Numbered from the stretch's first letter, positions 25,115-35,071 are shown. The stretch: DNA of 64,000 nt from Marinarcus sediminis (GCF_048571275.1 NZ_CP182357.1:1178001-1242000), one strand, 5' to 3'. The notes: generated from the letters alone by a model not told the origin. Made by a program: numbers and translations.

Positions 25115-26521
25115 TTAGTTGGATTTTTCCCAAACAGTTCCATTGGGTGTATCCATTAAAGAAATACCCATTTGTAAAATTACATCTCGCACGTTATCTG
25201 CGGTGGCAAAATCTTTTTGTTTTTTTGCATTGTTTCTGGTTTGAATTAAATTTTCAATGGTTTTAATTTCATCATCAGAAATACCAAATTGAAAATAGGT
25301 GTAAGCGTCTTGTAGACCAATGCCTAAAATGTCGTTGATACATGCAATATTGGCAACAAGCTCTTTTTTGAGATTTTTATTTTTGGGTTCTTTATCTAAA
25401 ATATCATTGGCATTTGAAATCATTTCATCAACGATTGAGATGGCTTTTGCCGAGTTTAAATCGTCATTTAAAGCCTCAATGACTCTACTTTGGAAGTTTT
25501 TATTGACACTGCTACCTTCGATACCATAAACTCTTTTTTTAACTCTGTAAAGTTTGTCGAGTCGTTTTTTACTGGCAATTAAATCCTCTTCATTGAAGTT
25601 AAAATCGGTTCGGTAGTGCGCGGTTAAGAGATAAAATCGTACCACTTCACCTGAATAGGATGTTAAAATATCTTTTAAGAAAAATGAGTTGCCCAAGGAT
25701 TTGCTCATTTTTTCTCCATCAATGGTGACAAAACCATTGTGTATCCAATATTTTGCCAGATTTTTTCCTGTGGCACATCGTGTTTGTGCTGCTTCATTTT
25801 CATGATGAGGGAAGAGTAAATCAGCACCACCTCCGTGAATATCAATTTGATAAGGGGTATCACAAGAGGCCAAGTGTTCATTAATCATGGCACTGCATTC
25901 AATATGCCAACCAGGACGTCCCTTCCCAAATGGAGCATCAAAAGAGAGTTCTTCCCCTTTTTTAATTTTCCAAAGAGCAAAATCTTTTTGATTTTTTTTG
26001 TTGCTGTTCTCTTCTACTCGTGCTTGTGTTTTTTCCTCATCAAAACGGTGACTCAATGAGCCATAAGCACTGTCTTTAGAGGTGTCAAAATAGACGCCAT
26101 CTTCAAGAATATACGCGTTGTTATCACTTAAAAGTTTTGAAATCATGGTTTTCATGCTCTCAATATTTTCAGTGGCTTTGGGTTCTATGGTATTGGGTAA
26201 TACATTTAAGGCATTCATATCCTCTTTGTATTTATGGATGTATAACGTGGTGATTTCTTCTAAAGTTTGATGCGTTGTGGCCATTTTATTGATGATTTTA
26301 TCATCAATATCGGTAAAGTTTTTTGTCATAATGACGTTGTAGCCATTGGCTTTTAAGACTCGATGCAGCAAGTCAAAAGCAATCGCAGACCGAGCGTGTC
26401 CCAGATGAGAATCATCGTAGACAGTGGGTCCGCAAACATATATTTTGACTTCGTTTTCTTTTAATGGTACAAATTTTTCTTTTGTTTTTTTTACTGAATC
26501 ATAAAAAAATATATCGTTCAT
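25115..26521 (-). CDS. cysS: cysteinyl-tRNA synthetase
   Basis: The 468-aa enzyme has the class I signature YDDSHLGHARSAIAFD, zinc-binding Cys/His (CGPTVYD, WHIECSAM, HHENEAAQ), GGGADLLFPHHENE, and the KMSKSLGN loop. It charges tRNA-Cys. Its start codon overlaps the nusA stop by one base (TAATG), so the two are one operon. Confidence 0.97.
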   Translation of the reverse strand: MNDIFFYDSVKKTKEKFVPLKENEVKIYVCGPTVYDDSHLGHARSAIAFDLLHRVLKANGYNVIMTKNFTDIDDKIINKMATTHQTLEEITTLYIHKYKEDMNALNVLPNTIEPKATENIESMKTMISKLLSDNNAYILEDGVYFDTSKDSAYGSLSHRFDEEKTQARVEENSNKKNQKDFALWKIKKGEELSFDAPFGKGRPGWHIECSAMINEHLASCDTPYQIDIHGGGADLLFPHHENEAAQTRCATGKNLAKYWIHNGFVTIDGEKMSKSLGNSFFLKDILTSYSGEVVRFYLLTAHYRTDFNFNEEDLIASKKRLDKLYRVKKRVYGIEGSSVNKNFQSRVIEALNDDLNSAKAISIVDEMISNANDILDKEPKNKNLKKELVANIACINDILGIGLQDAYTYFQFGISDDEIKTIENLIQTRNNAKKQKDFATADNVRDVILQMGISLMDTPNGTVWEKSN

Positions 26522-27696
26522 TATTTAAATAGTGCCTCTAATGTGGTTGTGCCATTTCTCTCTTCGTGTGGTTTTGCTGCTTCATTTTCACTTGAACTTA
26601 AGCTGTTTCCACCAATTTCTACCAATTCAATTGTACATTTAGTCAGCATGGATGCCAAACGAATGTTCAGACCCGCTTTTCCAATGGCTTTTGATTTTTG
26701 GTCACTTGGAATGGTCACAATGGCTTTGTCTTTTTCATCGTATTTTGTTGCTTTTTCAATGACCACACTGCTGATAATGGCAGGCGATAGCGCTCTTGAA
26801 ACAAACACTTCAGGAATTGAAGAGTATTCAACACAGTCAATACTTTCTCCGTGCAATTGCGCACTCACGGCTGAAATTCTCACCCCTTTAACACCCACAA
26901 CGGAACCGATTGGGTCAATTGAAGAGTCAATGGATGTTAAGGCGATTTTTGCACGACTCCCTGGTATTCTGGCACTGGCTTCAATGCTCACTCTTTCATC
27001 TTTAAGTTCTGGAACTTCAAGGGCTAAAAGGGCTTCAAGGAACCGTGGAGATGTTCGTGAGAGTTCAATGACTAAACCGTTTGTTTTGTCAATATTGACC
27101 GATTTAACAACCGCTTTTAAGTTACCACCCACTTTAAATGACTCCCCTTTGATTCTGTTTTTTCGTGGGAGCATTCCTCTGACTTCACCAATTTCAACAA
27201 AAGTATTTTCAGCTCTGTCAATGCTGGTGACGCTTCCATTGATGACTTTTCCAATTTTGTCTTGGTATTTACTTAAGAGTGTTTGTTCGATGTATCGTTG
27301 TATTTTATATTCAAAATTACTGTTTAATATGGTGGCTGCATTTCTTCCCATATTTTCAAACTCTAATTCATATTCCATGAAGTCACCGACTTCTAAATCG
27401 GGGTCAATTTCTTGAGCTTCGTCTATGGTGATAAAATTTTCTTTGTTGATAGGATGATTGTATGCATCAAATTCTTCACCCATGAGTCTTTCATCATCAT
27501 TTTTAACGACTTCAATTTTTTGAAACAGTTTTAATTGTTTATGAACTCTGTCGATTTCAGCATCGAAAGTCAATGTTTCATCCACCATTTTTTTGGCAGT
27601 AATAATCAAAGCTTCCTTTAAAGCCTCTTCTATTTCCCCAATTTTTAATCCCTTCTCATATGCTATTGAATCTAAAATATCAATAATTTTATCCAT
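26521..27696 (-). CDS. nusA: transcription termination/antitermination protein NusA
   Basis: The 391-aa protein has the N-terminal RNA polymerase-binding domain (IEEALKEALIITAKKM), an S1 domain (GKVINGSVTSIDRAENTFVEIG), and two KH domains with GVKGVRISAVSAQLHGESIDCVEY and SKAIGKAGLNIRLASMLT. It lacks the extra C-terminal acidic repeats of E. coli NusA, as is normal outside gammaproteobacteria. It modulates pausing and termination. First gene of nusA-cysS. Confidence 0.96.
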   Translation of the reverse strand: MDKIIDILDSIAYEKGLKIGEIEEALKEALIITAKKMVDETLTFDAEIDRVHKQLKLFQKIEVVKNDDERLMGEEFDAYNHPINKENFITIDEAQEIDPDLEVGDFMEYELEFENMGRNAATILNSNFEYKIQRYIEQTLLSKYQDKIGKVINGSVTSIDRAENTFVEIGEVRGMLPRKNRIKGESFKVGGNLKAVVKSVNIDKTNGLVIELSRTSPRFLEALLALEVPELKDERVSIEASARIPGSRAKIALTSIDSSIDPIGSVVGVKGVRISAVSAQLHGESIDCVEYSSIPEVFVSRALSPAIISSVVIEKATKYDEKDKAIVTIPSDQKSKAIGKAGLNIRLASMLTKCTIELVEIGGNSLSSSENEAAKPHEERNGTTTLEALFK

Positions 27697-27846
27697 GTAT
27701 TAACCCTTATTTTTGACATTGAAATGATAAAAAATGATTTCCAATGTGATTGTAGATTAATATTATATCTAAAACTACTTTTATACAAATTAAAGACGTT
27801 TTTAGGTAAAATATTTGACTTATCTAAAAATAAAAGGGTTAATACA

Positions 27847-28089
27847 ATGGACGTATTATTAGCGAGAAAAGAATTAAATGAAAAACCAAAAAAAGTTCAA
27901 CTTTCTAAATTAATAGAAGAATTAAAAGAGGCCGGAGAAAGAATATTTTACTTTGACAAGGACAACTCTCATAAAGATATGATGGCTTTAGTTGATACGA
28001 TTGAAGCAGAAGGGTACAATGTATACTTCAGAGAAGTCAGATATGGTTTAGCTGATGATGAATATATGTATGAGGTTCATGCGCTTTAA
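27847..28089 (+). CDS. HP0268-family protein
   Basis: The 80-aa product (MDVLLARKELNEKPKKVQLS at the start) has the length and pattern of Helicobacter HP0268, a small Smr-like fold protein reported as a nuclease. A longer frame exists upstream but the ATG at 27847 gives the family length and follows a GGGTTAATACA stretch. It is followed by miaB and a DUF374 gene, the HP0268-HP0269-HP0270 order. Its acidic end (RYGLADDEYMYEVHAL) is conserved in my memory of the family. Confidence 0.82.
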   Translation: MDVLLARKELNEKPKKVQLSKLIEELKEAGERIFYFDKDNSHKDMMALVDTIEAEGYNVYFREVRYGLADDEYMYEVHAL

Positions 28090-28112
28090 GAAGAGCCTGA
28101 TAAAAGAAATTG

Positions 28113-29435
28113 ATGCAAAAAACTAAAGAAGAATCTAAAAAATTATTCATTCAGACACTGGGGTGTCAAATGAATGATACCGACTCAGCACATATTATCG
28201 CTGAGTTGGGAGAACACAACAACTACACCACTACAGATACCATGGAAGACGCCGATTTAATTATTATTAACACCTGTTCTGTTCGTGAAAAACCCGTTCA
28301 AAAGCTTTTTTCAGAGATTGGACAATTCAATTCAAAGAAAAAAGAGGGGGCTAAAATTGGGGTGTGTGGTTGTACTGCCAGTCACCTTGGAAAAGATATC
28401 ATAAAAAGAGCCCCGTATGTGGATTTTGTATTGGGTGCTCGAAATATTTCAAAAATTTCAAAAATTATTGATCAAAAAGGTGCTGTGGAAATTGATATTG
28501 AACACGATGATAGCACCTATGAATTTGCACGAAGTGAAACTTCCTTGTATAAAACATCGGTGAATATCTCAATTGGGTGTGATAAAGAGTGTACGTATTG
28601 TATTGTTCCCGCAACCCGAGGGGATGAGATCTCTATTCCTCCTGAAATGATCATAGAACAAATTAAAAAAGATGTGTTAAAAGGGGCCATTGAAGTCACG
28701 CTTTTAGGACAAAATGTCAACTCTTACGGACGAAAATTTTCAGATGGACGAGGGAAAACTACGTTTACTCAACTCTTACACGATATTTCAAAAATAGAGG
28801 GCATTGAACGAATTCGTTTTACCTCTCCTCACCCATTACACATGGACGATGAGTTTATTGAAGAGTTTGCACGAAACCCAAAAATTTCAAAATGTATTCA
28901 TATGCCACTGCAGAGTGGTTCAACAAAAATTTTAAAAGCAATGAAACGGGGATACAGCAAAGAGTGGTTTTTAAACCGAGCGGCTAAAATAAGGGAGTTG
29001 GTACCAGAAGTGAGAATTACGACCGATATTATTGTGGCATTTCCTGGGGAGACTCAAGAAGATTTTGACGATACCATAGATGTGATTAATCAAGTCAAAT
29101 TTGACCAAATTTTTAATTTTAAATACTCTCCACGACCTAATACAGCAGCCTTAGAGTTAAAAGATCAAGAGATTCCCGATGAAATTGGAAGTGCAAGACT
29201 TATTCAAGTGATTGATTTACATAAAGAGCACCAAAGTGAGCATATGCGCTCAAACATTGGAAAAACAGTTAAAGTGCTTTTTGAAAGCCTTAAACCCAAT
29301 GGTGAAGTGTCTGGTTTTACGGACAATTGGTGTCAAGTCTATGTCAAAGGAAGTGATGAATTGTTGGGTAAAATTGCCGAAGTTAAAATCACATCATCAA
29401 CACGAACAACACTCAAGGGTGAATTGGTCAATTAA
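28113..29435 (+). CDS. miaB: tRNA-2-methylthio-N6-dimethylallyladenosine synthase
   Basis: The 440-aa radical-SAM enzyme has an MTTase domain (FIQTLGCQMNDTDS, INTCSVREKP, CGCTASHLG) that holds one Fe-S cluster, the radical-SAM CXXXCXXC motif GCDKECTYCIVP, and a C-terminal TRAM domain (GKTVKVLFES ... GFTDNWCQVYVKG). It methylthiolates A37 of tRNAs. I use the ATG at 28113 rather than an in-frame TTG just before it. The next gene starts directly at its stop codon. Confidence 0.96.
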   Translation: MQKTKEESKKLFIQTLGCQMNDTDSAHIIAELGEHNNYTTTDTMEDADLIIINTCSVREKPVQKLFSEIGQFNSKKKEGAKIGVCGCTASHLGKDIIKRAPYVDFVLGARNISKISKIIDQKGAVEIDIEHDDSTYEFARSETSLYKTSVNISIGCDKECTYCIVPATRGDEISIPPEMIIEQIKKDVLKGAIEVTLLGQNVNSYGRKFSDGRGKTTFTQLLHDISKIEGIERIRFTSPHPLHMDDEFIEEFARNPKISKCIHMPLQSGSTKILKAMKRGYSKEWFLNRAAKIRELVPEVRITTDIIVAFPGETQEDFDDTIDVINQVKFDQIFNFKYSPRPNTAALELKDQEIPDEIGSARLIQVIDLHKEHQSEHMRSNIGKTVKVLFESLKPNGEVSGFTDNWCQVYVKGSDELLGKIAEVKITSSTRTTLKGELVN

Positions 29436-30050
29436 ATGAAGCATTTTTTGAAATCAAGAGTCATTCCTTATTTATTGAATTTATTGGTTCGTTTTATTTA
29501 CTTAACCAATAAAAAAGTCTATCACCATCCTAAAAAGTTAGAGGATACGGTTTATATCGTTGCTTTTTGGCATGGGGAGCTTTTAATGCAAGCTTTTAAT
29601 TATCATAAGTTAAAACCCAACTCTAAAGTCAGTGCCATCATCAGTGAACACAAAGATGGGGAAGCCATTACTAAAACTGTTGAGTTTTTGGGGATTGATT
29701 CCATACGTGGATCGAGTTCTAAAGGGGGAACAAAAGTTTTAATTAAAGCCATCTCTGAACTTAAAGAGGGAAATGATATTGCTATTACTCCAGATGGGCC
29801 AAGAGGTCCCAGACACTCTGTTGCAAATGGCATTGTAGCAATCTCTCAGAAAACTAATGCTAAGATATTGGCATTAAATTGTCAACCCACAAAATATTGG
29901 GCCTTTAACTCATGGGATAAGTTTATTTTGCCAAAACCATTTGGACGAATAGACTTTTTTATCAGTGAACCTTTTAGTGTTGAGGGTTTGGAAACAGAAG
30001 AAGCAAAAAATTTAATCAAAGAGAAGTTGCAAGAAAACGCAATGAAATAA
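29436..30050 (+). CDS. DUF374 lysophospholipid-acyltransferase-like protein
   Basis: The 204-aa protein has an N-terminal hydrophobic helix, FWHGELLMQAF with the H-x3/4-like catalytic start, ISEHKDGEAI, and the ITPDGPRGPRH motif typical of DUF374 acyltransferases acting in envelope lipid or lipid A modification. It abuts miaB and precedes a membrane-anchored unknown protein, probably in one operon. The precise acceptor is not known. Confidence 0.85.
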   Translation: MKHFLKSRVIPYLLNLLVRFIYLTNKKVYHHPKKLEDTVYIVAFWHGELLMQAFNYHKLKPNSKVSAIISEHKDGEAITKTVEFLGIDSIRGSSSKGGTKVLIKAISELKEGNDIAITPDGPRGPRHSVANGIVAISQKTNAKILALNCQPTKYWAFNSWDKFILPKPFGRIDFFISEPFSVEGLETEEAKNLIKEKLQENAMK

Positions 30051-30060
30051 TCGAGGGAAT

Positions 30061-31659
30061 ATGTTTGGTAAAAGTTCTCAATATGTTAATATCTTAAAAT
30101 ATTACAATCAATTAAAACTTGATTATAAGCAGTTATCCAATGATGATATCATTAAAGTTGAACACTCAACATTTTTAGTTACAGGCGACCTTTTACCTGA
30201 AAATGTTGTGTTTAAACTTAAGTCATTGGAAAAAAATGATTTTCAGACCTATTTTTCAACGCTTTGTGATACCAAACATCAAAAACTCTATTTAAAATCA
30301 GACAGAGCCGATGCCGATACCAATGTGGTGGTGGAACTCAATCATGATTATAATATTGCCTTAGATAAAAGTACGCTTTTTGAAACCAAACACTACTATG
30401 AATCTTGTGGCATTGATTATATCTATTCTCCTTTTCATATTTTAAATTTACATTGTGAACAAAATCCAAGTGCAAGTACCATTACAGGGTTGATTTTAAA
30501 CAACTCTTTGTATCTGTTAATTTTGAATGAGAGCAATCAAATTGTTTATTACAGTATTGAGTCTTTGACCTCTTTTGAAGAGATACAAAAATCAAACTTT
30601 TATGACAATGAGATCTTTGGTCAAAAACTTTTTGATGAGATATACTATTTTGAAATTGAAAATATTATCAGTGATGTGTTGGCACAATTTTATGAAACCA
30701 AAGAGAAAACATTTATTGAGCGGGTTACTATTTTGCATATGGTTAAGCAACTTAATGAGGAACAAATTAATACCTTGCACAAAGAACTTTTAATTGAAGT
30801 GAATTATCACCCCATTTCAATTGATGATTATATGTATGAGTTATCCAAACAAAAAGCCCCTTTACAAAAAAGTTTTATTAAACCAAGAGTGAAGAAAAAA
30901 AGTCATTTTGCTCTGATTACCAGCATTATTATTTTTATTATTACCTTATGTTTGAGTGTCTATGTTTATAATTTTATTCATGCACAAAAAGAGTCTGTGC
31001 GTGAGCAAAACCGACTTGCAAAGATAAAAAAAGAGGAGGTAAAAGAGGTTAAAAAAGTTGAAATTGTCAAGCCTCCTTTGCCTAACCATGTTACGAAAAA
31101 TGGTATCATTTCGAAAAGAGTTTTAAATCTGTTTGACATCATTCCTTATAATGTTGTGTTAGATGAGTTAGAAGTGGATGCCAACAGTGCCAAAATGGTG
31201 GTTGATTTATTGCAAGATGATATCTATATCAGAAGTATGCAACCCAATCTTTTAAAACTTTATAAATACTCAGGCATTGTGTTTGAAGACCCTAAAGCGA
31301 CCATCTTAAAAGCAACCATCAGTAACGATGAGTTTATTCCTCTTGAGTCAACGATGAAAGAGGTTGAACCTGCATACATTACCAATGAGTTTTTACCTAA
31401 ACAAAGAGTAGAAGAGAAGATTAAAGCTCTTTTAGGTGAGATGGCAACATTTGAATTTAAATCGGATTTTAAATCAGAAGTGACCACATTTAACTATTCC
31501 GTTAAAGTGTTGTATAAAGAGCCAAAAGAGTTTTTTGATTTAATTGAGAAGTTAAACAGTGAACTCTATTCGATCAATATTTCATACCCAATATCCATGA
31601 AAAAAGTTGAGTATGGTATTGAGACCAGTTTTATTCTGCAATTTCACCAAAACCATTAA
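30061..31659 (+). CDS. large single-pass membrane protein, possibly PilM/PilN/PilO-like
   Basis: I recognise no named family with certainty. The 532-aa protein has about 275 cytoplasmic residues, one membrane helix (ALITSIIIFIITLCLSVYVY, about 279-300), a Lys/Glu coiled coil, then a region where LNLFDIIPYNVVLDELEVD and FDLIEKLNSELYSINISYPI resemble the periplasmic parts of type IV pilus PilN and PilO. The cytoplasmic half could be a worn actin-like (PilM-type) domain. A fused inner-membrane assembly platform is thus conceivable. No other pilus gene is close. It follows the DUF374 gene by 10 bases. Confidence 0.6.
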   Translation: MFGKSSQYVNILKYYNQLKLDYKQLSNDDIIKVEHSTFLVTGDLLPENVVFKLKSLEKNDFQTYFSTLCDTKHQKLYLKSDRADADTNVVVELNHDYNIALDKSTLFETKHYYESCGIDYIYSPFHILNLHCEQNPSASTITGLILNNSLYLLILNESNQIVYYSIESLTSFEEIQKSNFYDNEIFGQKLFDEIYYFEIENIISDVLAQFYETKEKTFIERVTILHMVKQLNEEQINTLHKELLIEVNYHPISIDDYMYELSKQKAPLQKSFIKPRVKKKSHFALITSIIIFIITLCLSVYVYNFIHAQKESVREQNRLAKIKKEEVKEVKKVEIVKPPLPNHVTKNGIISKRVLNLFDIIPYNVVLDELEVDANSAKMVVDLLQDDIYIRSMQPNLLKLYKYSGIVFEDPKATILKATISNDEFIPLESTMKEVEPAYITNEFLPKQRVEEKIKALLGEMATFEFKSDFKSEVTTFNYSVKVLYKEPKEFFDLIEKLNSELYSINISYPISMKKVEYGIETSFILQFHQNH

Positions 31660-31665
31660 ACCATA

Positions 31666-31691
31666 ACTAAGAGGTCAATTCACCTCTTAGT
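31666..31691. terminator. hairpin between convergent genes
   Basis: ACTAAGAGGT and ACCTCTTAGT form a perfect 10-bp stem with a 6-base loop between two facing genes. No good T-run follows, so termination strength is unsure. Confidence 0.5.
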
Positions 31692-31692
31692 C

Positions 31693-32754
31693 TTACCACA
31701 CTTTAATTTCGTTGTATACCGAGTCTCTTTCAACTGGAGTGAATCCAGAGTTTTTAATCACATCTACAAATTGTTGCAGAGGCATTCCATTGGCACTGGC
31801 TGCTCCTGCTGCTGAGTTGATTGACTCTTTTTCAATGGTACCATCTAAATCGTTCGCACCAAACTCTTGAGCGAGCATAGCCAATTTCACACTTGAAGTC
31901 ACCCAATAGGCTTTAAGGTTAGCAATATTATCAAGCATGAGTCTTGAAATGGCAAATGTTTTTAAAATCTCTTGACCTGTGGGAAAATCTTTGACTTTTA
32001 AGAAGTTATTCTCAGTTTGATATACAAGTGGAATAAAGGCGTTAAAGCCATTGGTTTCATCTTGGAGTTCTCGAAGTCTCATCATATGATCAATTCTGTT
32101 CTCACGGCTCTCTATGTGGCCAAAAAGCATGGTTGCATTGCTTTGTTTGCCCGCTTTGTGCCAGAGTTTATGGATTTCAAGCCATTGATTCGATGAGACT
32201 TTCCCCCCACAGATTTTTTTTCGTACTTTTTCATCAAAAATTTCAGCCCCACCTCCTGGCATAGAATCAACGCCACTTTGTATCATACGAGCAATAATCT
32301 CTTCATAACTGAGATGATACTCCGTACTTAAAAAGTGGATTTCAGCTGCAGTAAGCGCTTTGATATGAATTGCAGGGAATTGCTCTTTGATTTTTCGGAA
32401 AATATCCAAATACCACTCCAAACCGGTATGGGGATTATGAGCCGATACAATATGTACTTCTTTGATGTTGTTTTTAACGGAATTTTCTACCGTATTTAAA
32501 ATTTCATTATGTGTGAGGGTATAGGGGTTTGGATTTTTTCGGCTTGAACTGTAAGCACAAAATTGGCACACGTCTTTACAAATATTGGTAGGATTGATGT
32601 GTCGATTAATATTAAAGTAGGTTTTATTCCCAAACTTTTGTGTTCGTATTTTGTGGGCATATTTGCCTAAAGTAAAGAGGTCTAAATCAAAAAGATTGAC
32701 CCCATCTTCAAAGCTCAGTCGTTCACTGTTTTCTAATTTATCTATAAGTTTCAT
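31693..32754 (-). CDS. mqnE: aminofutalosine synthase
   Basis: The 353-aa radical-SAM enzyme has CKDVCQFCAYSS (the Cys triad), HIVSAHNPHTGLEWY, KALTAAEIHFLS, NATMLFGHIE and FIPLVYQTENN, the pattern of MqnE rather than MqnC. It makes aminofutalosine in the futalosine route to menaquinone, the route used by Campylobacterota. The neighbouring 106-aa membrane protein and carbonic anhydrase genes lie just upstream on the same strand. Confidence 0.92.
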   Translation of the reverse strand: MKLIDKLENSERLSFEDGVNLFDLDLFTLGKYAHKIRTQKFGNKTYFNINRHINPTNICKDVCQFCAYSSSRKNPNPYTLTHNEILNTVENSVKNNIKEVHIVSAHNPHTGLEWYLDIFRKIKEQFPAIHIKALTAAEIHFLSTEYHLSYEEIIARMIQSGVDSMPGGGAEIFDEKVRKKICGGKVSSNQWLEIHKLWHKAGKQSNATMLFGHIESRENRIDHMMRLRELQDETNGFNAFIPLVYQTENNFLKVKDFPTGQEILKTFAISRLMLDNIANLKAYWVTSSVKLAMLAQEFGANDLDGTIEKESINSAAGAASANGMPLQQFVDVIKNSGFTPVERDSVYNEIKVW

Positions 32755-32763
32755 ATTTGTCCA

Positions 32764-33084
32764 TTATTTGCATTCAATATCTTTGCTGTATTCATGTTTG
32801 TAATTGTATAAAACAAACCCTTTACACTCTTTATTGGTCTGTAAATCTTTGAATTTCAAAGTGTAGAGTGTCTCTTTTCTTCTTACTTCTTCATTTTCAA
32901 CTTTATGTGTTTGAAATACAACCACATCTTCCGTATTTTGGTATCCTAAGGTTGCTAATACTTCTTGGAGTTTATCATCTCTCATTTGTGTACTGAAGAT
33001 ATAGTAAGCAAAACCTACAATAATGATAACAACAATGGCAACAATTTGGATTTTAGGTATTTTTCTGACTTCGATTTTACTCAT
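32764..33084 (-). CDS. hypothetical membrane-anchored protein, 106 aa
   Basis: I recognise no family. One N-terminal membrane helix (IQIVAIVVIIIVGFAYYIF, about 13-31) is followed by a soluble domain of 75 residues with two Cys near the end (KECKGFVL and DIECK). It overlaps the carbonic anhydrase gene by four bases, so both are translated together. Confidence 0.75.
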   Translation of the reverse strand: MSKIEVRKIPKIQIVAIVVIIIVGFAYYIFSTQMRDDKLQEVLATLGYQNTEDVVVFQTHKVENEEVRRKETLYTLKFKDLQTNKECKGFVLYNYKHEYSKDIECK

Positions 33085-33731
33085 GGTTTTAACTCACTTA
33101 TTGGTTTATATTTTTTTTCAACTAAATCATAATATTCAATATCACCTGTTTCAATGGAGTAGTACCAACCATGGATTTTAAGTGTGCCTGCATCAACTTT
33201 TTGTTTAACTGCAGGATAAGAAAAAAGATTTTCAACTTGATATAAAATTGAATTTCTTTCGGTTTGACGATAAAGTTCTTCTTTATTGTTAGGATCTTGG
33301 ATGGTTCTGAGCGTAAACTCTTTGGCTTTTTGTCCTAACTCCAACCATTTTCGTATGTGTACAAGGGAATCATCATCGGGAATCTCTTCATACAAACTTT
33401 TACACGCACCACAATGTGAATGTCCACACACAATAATGTCTTTGACTTGAAGGACAGATACTGCATACTCAATAGCAGCAGCACTTCCATGAAAATCATT
33501 GTCGGCTTGGAATGGAGGAATAAAGTTTCCTACATTTCGTAAAATAAACATATCTCCTGGTTTTGAATCTAACATCAAATCATGGGTAACACGGCTGTCA
33601 CTGCACCCAATAAAAAGCACTTCAGGCTTTTGACCATGTTTAATTGATTTGATAAGTTCACTTTCAAAGTAGGGGAAATATTGACTTTTAAACTTGGTAT
33701 TCCCTTTGATTAATTGTTGAATTCTGTTCAT
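33081..33731 (-). CDS. beta-carbonic anhydrase
   Basis: The 216-aa protein has the zinc-binding sets CSDSRV and HSHCGAC, plus FILRNVGNFIPP, IEYAVSVLQVKDIIVCGH and the C-terminal IHGWYYSIETGDI of the beta family. It interconverts carbon dioxide and bicarbonate. It has no signal peptide and is therefore cytoplasmic. It overlaps the 106-aa gene behind it. Confidence 0.95.
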   Translation of the reverse strand: MNRIQQLIKGNTKFKSQYFPYFESELIKSIKHGQKPEVLFIGCSDSRVTHDLMLDSKPGDMFILRNVGNFIPPFQADNDFHGSAAAIEYAVSVLQVKDIIVCGHSHCGACKSLYEEIPDDDSLVHIRKWLELGQKAKEFTLRTIQDPNNKEELYRQTERNSILYQVENLFSYPAVKQKVDAGTLKIHGWYYSIETGDIEYYDLVEKKYKPISELKP

Positions 33732-33740
33732 GTGTTGCTC

Positions 33741-33977
33741 TTATTGACCTTTAATAATTTTTGTCTCTTTTAAAGATATGGCAGTAACTTTTTTTACGCC
33801 ATCTTCATCGTCTCTTTTTACATCTTGGTATTCGACTAAATAATCAAATTTATCACATGAAACCAATGTGGTATACGTGGATAATTTGATGACTTCACAG
33901 TTTTTAGGAGCAATTATGCTCTCTTGTGCAAAAAGTCCAAGTGAGGTCAGTATCACAGATAATAGATATTTTTTCAT
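33741..33977 (-). CDS. small exported protein, 78 aa
   Basis: The start MKKYLLSVILTSLGLFAQ is a signal peptide. The mature part is 60 residues with two Cys (KNCEVIK and VSCDKFD) that could pair in the periplasm. It overlaps the bioF-like gene by four bases. I recognise no family. Confidence 0.72.
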   Translation of the reverse strand: MKKYLLSVILTSLGLFAQESIIAPKNCEVIKLSTYTTLVSCDKFDYLVEYQDVKRDDEDGVKKVTAISLKETKIIKGQ

Positions 33978-35071
33978 CGGTACTCCTTTAATAAATTACA
34001 CGTTTGAATTAAATCTTTTTGATTAATATCAATTTTGGCGATAAGTCTTATTATAGCCTCTTTTACGGTTGGCTGTCGAATCGCACCTACAACCAATCCA
34101 GACTCTTTCAATTTTGATTGAATTTCCAATACTTTTTTATTGTCATTTATTATAATAGGAATAATCAAACTTTTTGATTTAATATTCAAAATATTTTCAA
34201 TAATTTCCAAATTCTTTTCTATTTTTGCTTTTAACTCTTTTTTGTGTTCCAAAATATAATAAAGCGATTCTAAACCCATGGCAGTATCAAACAAAGAGGG
34301 GGCAGTGGTATAAATAATGGCTTTGGCTCGATTGATTAAAAAGTCGATGATTGCTTTTGAACTTAAAATATAAGCGCCATAACTTCCATATGCTTTGCCT
34401 AAAGTCCCCATTTTAATGTGATTTTGTTTGGGTTGAATATTATAATAGTCAAAAATACCCAAAAGGTTCTCTCCAATAACACCTGAACTGTGCGCTTCAT
34501 CGACAATTAAGATGGCATTGTAGTCATCGGCAATATCAAAAATTTCCCTTGAAGCAATATCTCCATGCATGGAGTAAACGCCTTCAATGGCAATGACCAC
34601 TCTGCCTTGTAAGGTATTTGAAGCTTCAATTTTTGCTTTTAAATCGTTTGCATCGTTGTGCTTAAAGAGTATTACTTGATTTTTTTGCAGCAATTTGGTT
34701 GCAACCATGCCACTGGCATGATACTCTTCATCGATAAAAAGTGTATCTTTTTTTCTTACCAATGCTTCAATCATGGAGAGGTTGGCCAAAAAACCACTGC
34801 CAACAATGACCCCCTCTTCAAAACCATTGGCTTGGCATAACGCCTCTTCAAATGTTTTGTGTATGGTTGAGTATCCATTGACTAAAATGGAGGCTTTGGG
34901 GCCAAAGTGACCATTGGCTAAGACTCTTTCATATGCTTTTTGAAACAATACTTTGTTACTGGCTAATCCTAAGTAGTCATTTGAAGCCAAATCTATGAGG
35001 GATTCATCTGATATTTTTCGTTCTCGATAACGGTTGGATTTTTTTATGGCAGTTAACTCTTTGTGATACAA
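33974..35071 (-). CDS. bioF: PLP-dependent alpha-oxoamine synthase, BioF-like
   Basis: The 365-aa enzyme has LASNDYLGLASN, HFGPKASILVNGYSTIHKTFE, IVDEAHSSGVIG and the PLP lysine in KMGTLGKAYGSYGAY. This fits 8-amino-7-oxononanoate synthase, the pimeloyl-ACP plus alanine step of biotin synthesis. It is slightly short for the family. 2-amino-3-ketobutyrate ligase is the main alternative, but the sequence looks closer to BioF. Confidence 0.87.
   Translation of the reverse strand: MYHKELTAIKKSNRYRERKISDESLIDLASNDYLGLASNKVLFQKAYERVLANGHFGPKASILVNGYSTIHKTFEEALCQANGFEEGVIVGSGFLANLSMIEALVRKKDTLFIDEEYHASGMVATKLLQKNQVILFKHNDANDLKAKIEASNTLQGRVVIAIEGVYSMHGDIASREIFDIADDYNAILIVDEAHSSGVIGENLLGIFDYYNIQPKQNHIKMGTLGKAYGSYGAYILSSKAIIDFLINRAKAIIYTTAPSLFDTAMGLESLYYILEHKKELKAKIEKNLEIIENILNIKSKSLIIPIIINDNKKVLEIQSKLKESGLVVGAIRQPTVKEAIIRLIAKIDINQKDLIQTCNLLKEYR

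Noticed and set aside
26543..27415. 290-codon frame opposite nusA
   Set aside because: Antisense shadow of a clearly conserved gene; its sequence has no recognisable domain.
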